Assembly: GCA_021802595.1 (NCBI GenBank)
Contig: JAJZRT010000028.1
Span: 1-13,963 of the forward strand
DNA: 13,963 bases
Direction of reading: 5' to 3'
From: Pseudomonadota bacterium
Lineage (GTDB): Bacteria; Pseudomonadota; Gammaproteobacteria; Burkholderiales; Thiobacillaceae
Position numbers and translations under genes: made by a program. The notes beneath the pieces were generated by a model that saw only the letters and a list, made by a program, of their open reading frames with translations, did no database searches and had not been told where the DNA came from. Every line of letters begins with the position of its first letter. Position 1 is the stretch's first letter. Positions 13,627 to 13,963 of this stretch are shown piece after piece.

Positions 13627-13963
13627 TCTCGGTGCCCAGGTGTCGTCCGCAACCCAAGGTGAGAGTTTCGCTGCCTAATTGAAACCCCACGCCGAGGAAT
13701 GGTGCGGCTTTCGAGACATTTTAGGAGAAGACCCGCATGAAATCTTGTTCCTGGGACAGTTGCCGTGTTTCTCACAGAAAATCATTCCGGCAGCCCCAAA
13801 TTTCAGTGTGAGCGTACCCCGGAATAATCCCTCATAACTGTGACAGGCCCTGCGACGGAACCATCCCCGCCTAGTCACGGCAATTGTGCGCGCACACGTG
13901 AGGCGGTTGGTGAATCGAAACCGGCCAGACCGGCTATGCGAACAAATCGGCCTGAGCTGACCT
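13627..13963. other. Intergenic region with no convincing gene
   Basis: This 337-base stretch holds no believable coding sequence. It contains a 12-bp palindrome TGTGCGCGCACA (13885-13896) and near the window end two CCGG units spaced by five bases (13921-13933). No known oriT nick motif was recognised. The VirB11-type gene trbB, usually found before trbC, is not here. Confidence 0.6.
13885..13896. repeat. 12-bp perfect palindrome in the upstream region
   Basis: TGTGCGCGCACA is perfectly self-complementary. It lies about 430 bases before trbC and could be a protein-binding site; nothing else nearby explains it. Confidence 0.4.

Noticed and set aside
13675..13878. 67-aa open frame on the minus strand upstream of trbC
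   Set aside because: No ribosome binding site, no recognisable domain and an unconvincing residue mix; it is more likely chance in non-coding DNA.
13860..13963. Possible oriT in the right-hand intergenic region
   Set aside because: There are palindromes, but no recognisable nick-site motif and no relaxase gene next to it in the window.
1..13963. CRISPR arrays, tRNA or rRNA genes
   Set aside because: No regularly spaced direct repeats and no tRNA- or rRNA-like sequence were seen on reading through the window.

Overview
The window carries most of a P-type (Trb/VirB) conjugative type IV secretion (T4SS) operon. The whole operon is on the minus strand and so reads from right to left. In transcription order the genes are trbC (VirB2 pilin), trbD (VirB3), trbE (VirB4 ATPase), trbJ (VirB5), a trbK-like lipoprotein, trbL (VirB6), trbF (VirB8), trbG (VirB9) and trbI (VirB10). 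This is the trbC-D-E-J-K-L-F-G-I order known from Ti-plasmid and many integrative-element trb clusters. The genes are tightly spaced or overlap, so one transcription unit is likely. Periplasmic and outer-membrane components, lipoboxes, high G+C and an IS1111-like insertion sequence point to a Gram-negative proteobacterium. The replicon is probably a conjugative plasmid or integrative conjugative element. I cannot name the host from this sequence.

Downstream of trbI (left part, 206-3238) lies a set of accessory genes in the same direction. They are a tandem ribbon-helix-helix-like protein, a DUF2274-like protein (a usual companion of trbI), a small two-helix membrane protein, a lipoprotein joining a VirB9-like segment to an OmpA-like C-terminus, a 95-residue Cys/His-rich protein, a secreted TrbM/KikA-family protein with eight cysteines, and a 195-residue helical protein of unknown function. 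At the far left (1-114) is the N-terminal piece of an HTH transposase with a frameshift.

A 1.4-kb IS110-family element of IS1111-like layout (8897-10313) sits between trbE and trbJ. It has 13-bp perfect inverted repeats, a DEDD/Ser recombinase, and a 255-bp non-coding stretch downstream of the recombinase. That stretch folds into a stem, internal loop and hairpin resembling a bridge-RNA target-binding loop. The two sides of the loop match the two flanks of this very insertion: 9 nt identical to the trbE-side flank and 7 nt complementary to the trbJ-side flank. This is the most striking observation in the window.

The right end (13497-13963) has no convincing gene. It holds a terminator-like hairpin, an 8-bp inverted repeat and AT-rich DNA just upstream of trbC, which looks like the operon's control region. 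The VirB11 ATPase gene trbB, which normally precedes trbC, is absent here. No relaxase, coupling protein or recognisable oriT is seen in the window.
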